Source of the DNA: Sulfurovum sp.
GTDB taxonomy: Bacteria > Campylobacterota > Campylobacteria > Campylobacterales > Sulfurovaceae
Assembly: GCA_016744875.1 (NCBI GenBank)
Contig: JADGDL010000026.1
Span: 1-28,670 of the forward strand
DNA: 28,670 bases
Direction: 5' to 3'
The notes below the pieces were generated by a model, which did not search any database, had not been told where the DNA came from, and worked only from the letters and a program-made list of their open reading frames with translations. This document shows, piece after piece, positions 15,513 through 22,344 of the stretch (positions are counted from its first letter, which is position 1; each line of letters begins with the position of its first letter). The translations under genes were made by a program, and so were the position numbers.

Positions 15513-16706
15513 TCAGTTTGTAAGAGGCTCACAAGCATATTTTTCGCGCTCTGATAAAAGCTCTGAATATTTTTTTTCTATATCTCTTAACATTTTCTTT
15601 TTATTATTACTCACTGTAAAGCCCGGTGAAGGTAATGCTCTAGCCTTTTCTTCCAAATGGAACGCACTAGTATTTTTCACCATGCTCGTAAATTCAGACA
15701 GCTCTATCAGCTCTACATCTAGGGCATCACATTTCTCTGAGGAATAAGCAGGCTCATTTACTGCTTCCTTTTTATCTGTTATTTGAGTAGTAGCAGCAGG
15801 TACAGGAGTTTCGTTAACATATTCTTGACGCTCAACTTTAACTTCTGCATCTTTTTTCTTCTCTTCTCTTGAGATTTTCTCTTTGTTATGACTTACAGTG
15901 GTTACTGCTACTGGCACTGCTGCAGCTTTTTCTTCCACATCAACTACACGGGTACTCTCTACCTTAGTCGTTGATTCTACCGATCTTATAGGTTCTTTCT
16001 GAGTAACAGTAGAGGTATCAGACGACAAAGAAGGTTTACTTACCACTACCTTCTTATCAGCTATTTGCGTAGTAGTAATAGTGGGTATAGGAGTTTCACA
16101 ACCATATTTTTGATACTCTCCTGAAAGTTCTGCATATTTTTTCTTTGCATCTCTTAACATTTGTTTTTTATTATTACTCACTGTGAACCCTGGTGAAGGT
16201 ATTGCGCTGGCCTTTTCCTCTAAATGAAAAGCACTGGTATTATTTACCATCGTCACAAATGCATCTAATTTTATACGTTTTTTATCAATAGCAGCACATG
16301 AGTCAGATGACCAAGCAGGTTCACTTACCGCTACCTTTATATCAGCTATGCTCGCTGTGGTACTGGGGGATATAAGAGTTTCACAACCATATTTTTCACG
16401 CTCTGCAGTATATTCTATGTATTTCTTTTTTGCATCTCTTAACATTTTTTTTCTATTATTACTCACTGTGATCCCCGGTGTAGGCAGTGCAGTAGCTTTT
16501 TCTTCTAAATGGAAAGCACTGGTATTTTTTACTACTTCAGTAAATCTATCTAATCTCATAATTTTTTTATCTAGAGCATTACATGGATCAGACGACAAAG
16601 TAGGACTGCCTATAATAGCCATTTTATCAGTGAAATCATCAATGCTGGCGATCATTAATGATGGAAAGGCAAAAGTAAATAATATGATGAAAAGTGTTTG
16701 TTTCAT
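15513..16706 (-). CDS. Exported protein made of four ~95-residue tandem repeats
   Basis: 397-residue protein with a signal peptide (TLFIILFTFAFPSLMIAS, residues 4-21). The mature part is four repeats. Each full copy has a Cys, a charged helix (ALDKKIMRLDRFTEVV), KNTSAFHLEEKA, a Pro-rich turn (ALPSPGFTVSNN), a basic helix (KKMLRDAKKKY) and a second Cys (EKYGCET). The cysteines are C42/C108, C137/C203 and C326/C392, each pair exactly 66 residues apart, so a disulfide per repeat is likely. Repeat 3 (~232-298) is degenerate and lacks both. Thr/Val/Pro-rich linkers join the copies. I do not recognise the family. AAGGAA and an extended -10 (TGC-TATAAT) precede it, so it starts its own transcript, followed by the transglutaminase-like gene. 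Confidence 0.8.
   Translation of the reverse strand: MKQTLFIILFTFAFPSLMIASIDDFTDKMAIIGSPTLSSDPCNALDKKIMRLDRFTEVVKNTSAFHLEEKATALPTPGITVSNNRKKMLRDAKKKYIEYTAEREKYGCETLISPSTTASIADIKVAVSEPAWSSDSCAAIDKKRIKLDAFVTMVNNTSAFHLEEKASAIPSPGFTVSNNKKQMLRDAKKKYAELSGEYQKYGCETPIPTITTTQIADKKVVVSKPSLSSDTSTVTQKEPIRSVESTTKVESTRVVDVEEKAAAVPVAVTTVSHNKEKISREEKKKDAEVKVERQEYVNETPVPAATTQITDKKEAVNEPAYSSEKCDALDVELIELSEFTSMVKNTSAFHLEEKARALPSPGFTVSNNKKKMLRDIEKKYSELLSEREKYACEPLTN
15516..16598 (-). repeat. Four in-frame tandem repeats, period ~94-95 codons
   Basis: Units start near residues 42, 137, 232 and 326 of the encoded protein. Units 1, 2 and 4 stay close in sequence (SAFHLEEKA and TVSNNKKKMLRD are nearly identical), while unit 3 keeps only EEKA, the VSHNKEK turn and the ETP end. 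DNA identity between units 1, 2 and 4 is also visible by eye in the TTTTCTTC.AAATG stretches. Confidence 0.85.
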
Positions 16707-16726
16707 GAGAGGTTCCTTTAAAAAAT

Positions 16727-16735
16727 ATTATAGCA
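16727..16735 (-). promoter_or_regulatory. Extended -10 promoter of the repeat-protein gene
   Basis: TGC-TATAAT on the minus strand (hexamer 16732-16727), predicting transcription from about 16720, 14 bases before the ATG at 16706, with AAAGGAA between. Confidence 0.5.
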
Positions 16736-16774
16736 GAAGCACCTCAAATAAACGTAATGGTAGTTGCGTATAAA

Positions 16775-17056
16775 TTATTGCAAACGCTTTTGAGTAACCT
16801 CATCAGGTTCGATCTCACATAAAAGTGTATCTTGTCCACAATGGCGACACGTGGTTCTTATAGTAAAAATATACCAACCATTCTTATCTTTCAGTAAAGG
16901 CTTTTTACATTTAGGGCACCGTATACGACTCCATATAATAGAAAAAATAAACATAGGTACAAAATAAAAAAGTCTGTCATAAAATACTGCAAGTATCACT
17001 AAAGTTCCAACTACAAGGAATAAAGAAATATATTTGACATAAGACGGAATACACAT
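16775..17056 (-). CDS. Small zinc-ribbon membrane protein
   Basis: 93-residue protein with two closely spaced membrane helices (YISLFLVVGTLVILAVFY and LFYFVPMFIFSIIW, residues ~9-42), followed by a cytoplasmic zinc ribbon: CPKC at 47-50 and CRHC at 70-73, with the typical ~20-residue spacing. An extra Cys lies at 80. No enzymatic motif. It begins 7 bases after the guaA stop, with GGGAG 10 bases before the ATG formed by the guaA 3' end, so it is co-transcribed with guaA. The function is unknown. Confidence 0.72.
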   Translation of the reverse strand: MCIPSYVKYISLFLVVGTLVILAVFYDRLFYFVPMFIFSIIWSRIRCPKCKKPLLKDKNGWYIFTIRTTCRHCGQDTLLCEIEPDEVTQKRLQ

Positions 17057-17063
17057 GGCCGGG

Positions 17064-18602
17064 CTACTCCCACTCGATCGTTGCAGGAGGCTTAGAACTT
17101 ATATCATAAACTACTCTATTTATCCCGTCAATTTCGTTAATGATCCTACGACTCATACCTTCAAGTACATCATGCGGTATATGTGCGAAAGTAGCTGTCA
17201 TGCCATCTACTGATTCAACCATACGGATACATACCGTGTTATCATAGGTTCTGTTATCACCCATCACCCCTACTGACTGCACATTAAGTAAGACAGTAAA
17301 TGCCTGCCATACTTTATCGTAGTAACCCGTTGCTCTGAGTTCATCCTGCATGATAGCATCTGATTCTCTAATGAGGTGTAACCCGTCTTCTGTTACAGCA
17401 CCCATTGTTCTTATAGCTAGTCCAGGCCCAGGGAACGGGTGACGTCCTATCATCACTTTTGGAAGACCTAGTTCCAAGCCAAGTTTACGTACCTCATCTT
17501 TAAATATCTCTCTAAGCGGTTCTACTAGCTCAAAGGTCATCCAATCGGGTAATCCACCTACATTATGATGAGACTTAATGGTCTTTGATGGGCCTTTCAC
17601 TGAAACTGATTCGATCACATCTGTGTACAGTGTACCTTGTGCAAGGAAAGCAACATCAGTATGCTTTTTAGCTTCTATATCAAAAACTTCGATGAATTTT
17701 TCACCGATCGCTTTTCTTTTTGTTTCAGGGTCAGAGACACCATCAAGTGCAGCCATAAACTCTTTTTTAGCATCTACTGTAATCAAAGGAATATCAAGTA
17801 GTTTAAACATGTTTTGTACATCTTCTGCTTCATTCTTACGTAGTAACCCCTGATCAACAAATACACAGATAAGTTGTTCTTTAGGCAATGCTTCATGTAG
17901 CATAGCCGCAACCACAGAAGAATCAACACCTCCGGAGACACCACAAAGAACTTTTTTATCGCCTACCTGTGCCTTGATCGATGCTATCTTCTCTTTTGCA
18001 AAACTTCCCATATTCCAAGTACTGTCGCATCCACAAATATTTTTTGCAAAGTTTTTAAGCATCGCTGTACCCTCAACTGAGTGATGTACTTCCGGGTGAA
18101 ATTGAAATGCATAAATTTTTCTAATCTCATCAGCTATTGCCGCATAAGGAGAATTCTCAGATGTTCCCACCACTTCAAACCCTTCAGGAATACTCTCAGC
18201 TCTATCTCCATGACTCATCCAAACGATACTGTCATCAGGGATATCTTTAAATATGCCAGTGTCATTTTCGATCTTGAGTTTAGCCTTTCCATATTCATGA
18301 TGATCTGCAGGAATAACTGAGGCACCAAAATGTTGTGTAATAAGCTGCATACCATAACAGATACCAAGTATAGGTAACCCCAGATCCCAAATACCCTCAT
18401 CCGGCTTATACGCATCTTCTGTATAGACTGATGCCGGTCCACCTGAAAGTATGATACCTTGTGGTTTTCTGGCTTTAATATCTTCAATATTTTCGCGGTA
18501 CGGTACAACCTCAGTATAAACACCTGATTCTCTCAGTTTTCTAGCGATGAGTTGTGTGTATTGAGAACCGAAATCTAAGACTAAGATAGGTACTTGTTTC
18601 AT
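17064..18602 (-). CDS. guaA: GMP synthase (glutamine-hydrolysing)
   Basis: 512-residue cytoplasmic enzyme that aminates XMP to GMP with glutamine and ATP. The class I glutamine amidotransferase domain covers residues 1-~190: LDFGSQYTQLIARKLRE, the nucleophile C82 in GICYGMQ, and His/Glu in FQFHPEVHH. The ATP pyrophosphatase domain begins at ~200 with the PP-loop SGGVDSSV. The C-terminal dimerisation domain ends in the invariant PPATIEWE. Length is as usual for the family. AAGGAA precedes the ATG and a TATAAT box lies ~35 bases upstream. It precedes the zinc-ribbon gene in the same operon. With purD it is one of two purine-synthesis genes in the window. Confidence 0.98.
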   Translation of the reverse strand: MKQVPILVLDFGSQYTQLIARKLRESGVYTEVVPYRENIEDIKARKPQGIILSGGPASVYTEDAYKPDEGIWDLGLPILGICYGMQLITQHFGASVIPADHHEYGKAKLKIENDTGIFKDIPDDSIVWMSHGDRAESIPEGFEVVGTSENSPYAAIADEIRKIYAFQFHPEVHHSVEGTAMLKNFAKNICGCDSTWNMGSFAKEKIASIKAQVGDKKVLCGVSGGVDSSVVAAMLHEALPKEQLICVFVDQGLLRKNEAEDVQNMFKLLDIPLITVDAKKEFMAALDGVSDPETKRKAIGEKFIEVFDIEAKKHTDVAFLAQGTLYTDVIESVSVKGPSKTIKSHHNVGGLPDWMTFELVEPLREIFKDEVRKLGLELGLPKVMIGRHPFPGPGLAIRTMGAVTEDGLHLIRESDAIMQDELRATGYYDKVWQAFTVLLNVQSVGVMGDNRTYDNTVCIRMVESVDGMTATFAHIPHDVLEGMSRRIINEIDGINRVVYDISSKPPATIEWE

Positions 18603-18636
18603 GGAAGTTTCCTTGGGTAGTTAATTATTTAACGTG

Positions 18637-18642
18637 ATTATA
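18637..18642 (-). promoter_or_regulatory. -10 box of guaA
   Basis: TATAAT on the minus strand, predicting a start at about 18630 and a leader of ~28 bases. No purine riboswitch is visible in so short a leader. Confidence 0.5.
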
Positions 18643-18667
18643 CAATGTGTATGGTTAAAACCCTTTT

Positions 18668-18817
18668 TTAGCTAGTTTGTATTGTGTAAATAATTGCAGG
18701 TAAGCCAAAAAAGAAGAGGAGTATAAGAAATGTACCTATGGCACCCTGTTTCCCCGCAAAATAGTAGCCAATAGCTGTAAAGAGTAAAAGCGAAATTATT
18801 GTTATTGGAAGAAGCAT
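18668..18817 (-). CDS. 49-residue two-helix membrane peptide
   Basis: Small open reading frame in the 325-base gap between nhaD and guaA. It starts with ATG at 18817 behind AAGGA (5 bases spacing) and ends TAA at 18668. The product is MLLPITIISLLLFTAIGYYF, then AGKQGA, then a second hydrophobic run (IGTFLILLFFFGLPAIIYTI) and a short polar tail QTS. The two helices joined by a Gly-Lys-Gln-Gly turn look like a real membrane hairpin, and the good ribosome site supports translation. No family is recognised. It lies downstream of the nhaD terminator, so it probably has its own promoter; TTGACT and AT-rich stretches lie between 18840 and 18865. Confidence 0.6.
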   Translation of the reverse strand: MLLPITIISLLLFTAIGYYFAGKQGAIGTFLILLFFFGLPAIIYTIQTS

Positions 18818-18889
18818 AAAGATCCTTATTAATATTTGATATATAGTAACAGAAAAGTCAATAGAAAAAGATTTTAGATGAGAAAAAAG

Positions 18890-18917
18890 TGAAAAGTAAA
18901 GTGAGGCAAAGCCTCAC
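18890..18917 (-). terminator. Rho-independent terminator of nhaD
   Basis: On the minus strand, GTGAGGC-TTT-GCCTCAC (18917-18901) begins 10 bases after the nhaD stop and is followed by TTTACTTTT. A 7-bp GC-rich stem with a U-rich tail is a textbook terminator. Confidence 0.75.
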
Positions 18918-18927
18918 AATAAAGGGT

Positions 18928-20271
18928 TTATGCACCAAACCCAATGATCTGAAACTGCACATACCAAATAGATACAGAAATAATATAACCGATCAAAATA
19001 GTCCAAGCATATTTCATATGTGAACTAAATGTATAAACACCATGCATTTTACCCATCACACCAACACCAGCTGCAGAACCAAAAGATATAAGACTACCAC
19101 CAACACCAGCAGTTAATGTTACAAGCATCCATTGAGAATGCGCACCAATACCCATGTCTGGATTAGATTTAAGTACAGCTGACATTACAGGCACATTATC
19201 TACAATTGCAGATAAGAATCCTACACCAATATTTACTGCTGTTGCTCCAAATTGCGTATAAAGTGCTGTAAAGTACTCTAAGAAACCTAAGAAGTGAAGT
19301 CCACCTACGGCTGCAAGAATACCAAAGAAGAACAGAAGTGTGTCATTCTCAATTTTTGCGATCCATGAGAATGCATTAATTGGTTTTGGCTCTTCAGGAT
19401 TCTCATAACGGTTAGCTTTATTAAGCTTGTACACATAAAGTTTCAAAATTGAAAGACCAAAAAGCATTCCCCACATAGCTGGAAGATGAAGAACTTGATG
19501 AGACATTACAGCTACAAAAATTGTAAATCCAAAGAGAGCCATAATAATTTTACCACCCTCAAGAATTTTTATCTCTGCCTCTCCATCAGCAGAAGGAGGA
19601 TTTCCATCTGGTACAAAGCGGCTAAGTAAGAATGCTGTAACGATCCAACCTACAAATGCCGCTGGGAATAAGTATAAAAAGTCTACAAATGACCCTTTAC
19701 CTGCTGTCCATGCCATAAGTGTTGTAATATCACCAAATGGTGACCATGCACCACCGGCATTTGCTGCAACAACAACGTTAATTGCTGCAGGTACCAAAAA
19801 TGCTACATTCTTTCTATCGATCGTCACAAGTACAGTGGCCAAAATAAGTGCTGTAGTAAGGTTATCAGCTACAGGAGAAAGGAAAAATGCAATGAATCCT
19901 GTCACCCAAAAAAGTTTTCTGTAGTCATACCCTTTTGTAACAAGGTTCACACGCAGTACTGAAAAAACTTGTCTATCGATCATCGCTTCAATATATGTCA
20001 TGGCAACAAATAAGAAGAAGAAGATTCCTGCAATTTCAAGGATAAGGTGGTTCACTTCAGTATGAAGTGCCTCTAAATTCAAACCATTCATCGTATAGTA
20101 AATACCTATAAGAATGAAAATAAAGGTACCTCCAAATAAAGCTGGTTTAGCTTTATTAATCATATATTTATCTTCAGTCGCGATAAAGTAATAACTTATT
20201 ACAAATACAGCCAATGAAGCGATACCAACCCAAGTTGTTGTTAAATCCGTAACAGGTAATGCTGCCGTCAT
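18928..20271 (-). CDS. nhaD: Na+/H+ antiporter, NhaD type
   Basis: 447-residue inner-membrane antiporter of the ion transporter superfamily; NhaD proteins export Na+ or Li+ in exchange for H+. About 12 membrane helices are visible. Family landmarks are the paired re-entrant regions: LSPVADNLTTALILATVL (~residues 132-149) with INVVVAANAGGAWSPFGDIT following, and in the second half LSAIVDNVPVMSAVL and TAGVGGSLISFGSAAGVG. The conserved Asp in ADN/VDN and the Ser/Thr-rich segments are typical of the fold. The ATG at 20271 is chosen because AGGAGA lies 6 bases upstream; an in-frame ATG at 20322 has no such site. It follows nadB by 54 bases and ends at a terminator. Confidence 0.92.
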   Translation of the reverse strand: MTAALPVTDLTTTWVGIASLAVFVISYYFIATEDKYMINKAKPALFGGTFIFILIGIYYTMNGLNLEALHTEVNHLILEIAGIFFFLFVAMTYIEAMIDRQVFSVLRVNLVTKGYDYRKLFWVTGFIAFFLSPVADNLTTALILATVLVTIDRKNVAFLVPAAINVVVAANAGGAWSPFGDITTLMAWTAGKGSFVDFLYLFPAAFVGWIVTAFLLSRFVPDGNPPSADGEAEIKILEGGKIIMALFGFTIFVAVMSHQVLHLPAMWGMLFGLSILKLYVYKLNKANRYENPEEPKPINAFSWIAKIENDTLLFFFGILAAVGGLHFLGFLEYFTALYTQFGATAVNIGVGFLSAIVDNVPVMSAVLKSNPDMGIGAHSQWMLVTLTAGVGGSLISFGSAAGVGVMGKMHGVYTFSSHMKYAWTILIGYIISVSIWYVQFQIIGFGA

Positions 20272-20325
20272 GTTTTCTCCTAATATAAATTCGTTTTCAT
20301 CCTGAAATAAGTATCTATACATAAA

Positions 20326-21777
20326 TCAAGACTCCATATAGTGTGATCCTAGCGATTCTTTTCGTGCCAATGCAGCATCTACGATTGCTGATGCAGTGTT
20401 TAATCTAAGTTTAAGCAATCTGCCTATCTCTTTATTTTTCATATCATAAATGAGATTTTTAGCTTCATGCAAGCCTTTAGTTGTCCTAATAATACCTATA
20501 TCGTCCCACATTACTTGACGTAATTTTTGTTTATAGACCTTATCATTTTCTTTGTGCAGAATATTACCGTAATCTTTCTCAAATGTAGGTGTGCTACATG
20601 CTTCATGTGTTTTAGACAATAAATGTTGTGCTACACGCTTCGCAAAAACAACCCCTTCAAGTAAAGAATTTGAAGCCAAGCGGTTTGCACCATGTACACC
20701 TGTTCGGGCAGCCTCACCAATGACATATAATCCAACAATTCCTGGTATACATCCATTTGTATCACATTTTATCCCACCGTTTGCGTAATGAAATGCAGGA
20801 GAAATGGGTACTCTATCTTTGGGGAAATGATACCCTAAGGCAGCAAAAGTACGTGTAATATTAGGGAAACGGTGTTCAAACCATTCTGCTTCAAACATTG
20901 AAAAGTCCAAATAAGCCTGTTTACCTGTTTTACGTTTATAGTCAAAGATCCCTCGTGCTACGATGTCTCTACTAGCTAACTCTCCTCGATCATCATAATC
21001 AAAAAGAAAACGTTTACCATCATCATCGACAACATGTGCACCTTCACCCCTAAGCGCTTCAGTAAGTAAGAGTTTTCTGGCATAAGGAGTATCAACGAAC
21101 ACCGTTGGGTGAAACTGCATAAACTCCATATCGGAAAGTTCTATCCCTTTTTCTACACAAATACCGTGAATATCTGAGGAAACTGTACGTGAATTAGTAT
21201 TGTATGCATACAATGAGCCTATACCTCCAGATGCAATGATTACATCTTCAGCATAAATAGTAGTAGGTTCATAATTGACTGTAGCTTTGACTCCATGACA
21301 TCTGCCATTTTCTATCAGAAGATCATACACAAGGGTGTTTTTTTGAAGCTTATGTTTATTTTGTACCATCATAAAGTAATGCATGTAACGTCCAGTGGCA
21401 TCACCTCCGGCATGTATGATCCGTTCTACAGAGTGTGCTGCCTCTTTGGTATAAAGTAGATTACCCTTATCATCTGTATCAAATTCCATACCTTTTGAAA
21501 TGATATCTGCAGTTGTTTTTAGCGAAGTTCGAGAAAGTATTTCCACTGCTTCGCTGTCATTATGATATGAACCTGCAGCCATGGTATCTTCAACATGTGC
21601 AGGTACATCTGCTTCATTCAGAGCAGTAACCATACCTCCCTGTGCGTAAAAGGTGTTACATTCCCAAGGAATATCTTTACATACAACCAATACCTTTTTA
21701 TTTGAAGGTATATTCATAGCAGCATACAGCCCGGCAAGACCTGCTCCGATGATCAGCACATCATATTTATCCGTCAT
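20326..21777 (-). CDS. nadB: L-aspartate oxidase
   Basis: 483-residue flavoenzyme that oxidises L-aspartate to iminoaspartate, the first step of de novo NAD synthesis (NadA then makes quinolinate). The FAD-binding dinucleotide fold is at the N-terminus (YDVLIIGAGLAGLYAAM). The substrate and flavin region includes NTFYAQGGMVTAL, HAGGDATGR, FMQFHPTVF, LLTEALRGEGAHVV and GLYVIGEAARTGVHGANRLA, with SNSLLEGVVF. This distinguishes it from succinate dehydrogenase or fumarate reductase flavoproteins, as does the missing covalent-flavin His motif (N-T-F-Y-A-Q-G-G instead of H-T-V-A-A-Q-G). It is shorter than the E. coli enzyme (540) at the C-terminal helical domain. A small lipoprotein gene lies 9 bases upstream and nhaD follows. 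Confidence 0.95.
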   Translation of the reverse strand: MTDKYDVLIIGAGLAGLYAAMNIPSNKKVLVVCKDIPWECNTFYAQGGMVTALNEADVPAHVEDTMAAGSYHNDSEAVEILSRTSLKTTADIISKGMEFDTDDKGNLLYTKEAAHSVERIIHAGGDATGRYMHYFMMVQNKHKLQKNTLVYDLLIENGRCHGVKATVNYEPTTIYAEDVIIASGGIGSLYAYNTNSRTVSSDIHGICVEKGIELSDMEFMQFHPTVFVDTPYARKLLLTEALRGEGAHVVDDDGKRFLFDYDDRGELASRDIVARGIFDYKRKTGKQAYLDFSMFEAEWFEHRFPNITRTFAALGYHFPKDRVPISPAFHYANGGIKCDTNGCIPGIVGLYVIGEAARTGVHGANRLASNSLLEGVVFAKRVAQHLLSKTHEACSTPTFEKDYGNILHKENDKVYKQKLRQVMWDDIGIIRTTKGLHEAKNLIYDMKNKEIGRLLKLRLNTASAIVDAALARKESLGSHYMES

Positions 21778-21786
21778 CGTTCTCTT

Positions 21787-21930
21787 CTATTTACTATCAT
21801 TTTTAACTTGATTAGTCTTACTCTCATCTACATAGACAGGATTTGTTTTATAGCCACATCCTGTCAAGATGATACAGCAAAGTGATGTTATAATTGCTTT
21901 ATGAAAAAAGCCCATATGATTTTGTCTCAT
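21787..21930 (-). CDS. 47-residue lipoprotein upstream of nadB
   Basis: Short gene in the gap before nadB. From ATG 21930 it reads MRQNHMGFFHKAIITSLCC, then a hydrophobic run to the lipobox ILTG-C25, then GYKTNPVYVDESKTNQVK and stops with TAG at 21787. The signal peptide has basic residues, a hydrophobic core and a perfect lipobox, so Cys25 should be lipidated after cleavage. The GCGYKTNPVY start of the mature part resembles the tiny lipoproteins of the LptM/YifL type (usually starting GCGxKGPLY), which assist LptD maturation; that link is inference. A GAGAAG site lies just upstream. ATG 21915 is an alternative start. Its 5' end overlaps, on the opposite strand, the first 30 bases of the DUF721 gene. 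nadB starts 9 bases after it. Confidence 0.68.
   Translation of the reverse strand: MRQNHMGFFHKAIITSLCCIILTGCGYKTNPVYVDESKTNQVKNDSK
21886..21894 (+). promoter_or_regulatory. Extended -10 promoter of the DUF721-uvrC operon
   Basis: TGT-TATAAT on the plus strand, a full consensus. The hexamer ends 7 bases before the ATG at 21901, so transcription is predicted to begin at the start codon itself. This promoter lies inside the antisense lipoprotein gene. Confidence 0.6.
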
Positions 21931-22344
21931 TTATCTTCTCAACCTCAATTTAAATCATTAAAAAGACAAGAGTGTTACCAAAAATATATCGATCTTTTAA
22001 GTAAAAAATGGCAAAAAGCTGTTGCCTTTGTTTACATAAAAGATGATACTCTTTTTATAGCAGTCACTCACCCTGGCTTTAAAATGGAGCTTAATTATAA
22101 TAGAGATTTGTTAAGAAGTCTATTAACACAACTCAACAGCTATGACAAAAGCTGTGAAATGATGTCTGCGAGTAAAGTCGTAGTGTTTCATAGTAAGTAC
22201 TATGCTATGCCCGAAGAAAAAAGTGCAGAGAACACTGTTCCACATTATCATGAACGTGCAACAGGTACCTTTAAAACACCCAAAGATGAAAACCTCAAAA
22301 CAGTGTTTGAACGTATCAAAAGTCTTGTGCAATGCAAACAGTAG
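21901..22344 (+). CDS. DUF721 / DciA-like protein
   Basis: 147-residue soluble protein. Residues ~28-85 match the DUF721 layout: a helix with conserved Trp (LLSKKWQKAVAFVY), a strand pair with KDDTLFIAVTHPGFKMEL, and a helix LLRSLLTQLN. DUF721 includes DciA, a loader or partner of the replicative helicase DnaB in bacteria that lack DnaC; the assignment to DciA is inference from domain only. The rest is charged, with a His-rich patch (VPHYHERATG). No Shine-Dalgarno sequence precedes ATG 21901 and a consensus -10 box ends 7 bases before it, so the mRNA is probably leaderless. The 3' end overlaps uvrC by 13 bases, a coupling arrangement, so both would be co-expressed. Confidence 0.72.
   Translation: MKKAHMILSHLSSQPQFKSLKRQECYQKYIDLLSKKWQKAVAFVYIKDDTLFIAVTHPGFKMELNYNRDLLRSLLTQLNSYDKSCEMMSASKVVVFHSKYYAMPEEKSAENTVPHYHERATGTFKTPKDENLKTVFERIKSLVQCKQ

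Noticed and set aside
15439..16773. Plus-strand frames antisense to the repeat protein
   Set aside because: They mirror the repeats of the minus-strand gene, have no ribosome sites and no recognisable products.
18603..18667. Purine riboswitch in the guaA leader
   Set aside because: The predicted leader is under 30 bases and has no conserved three-way junction.
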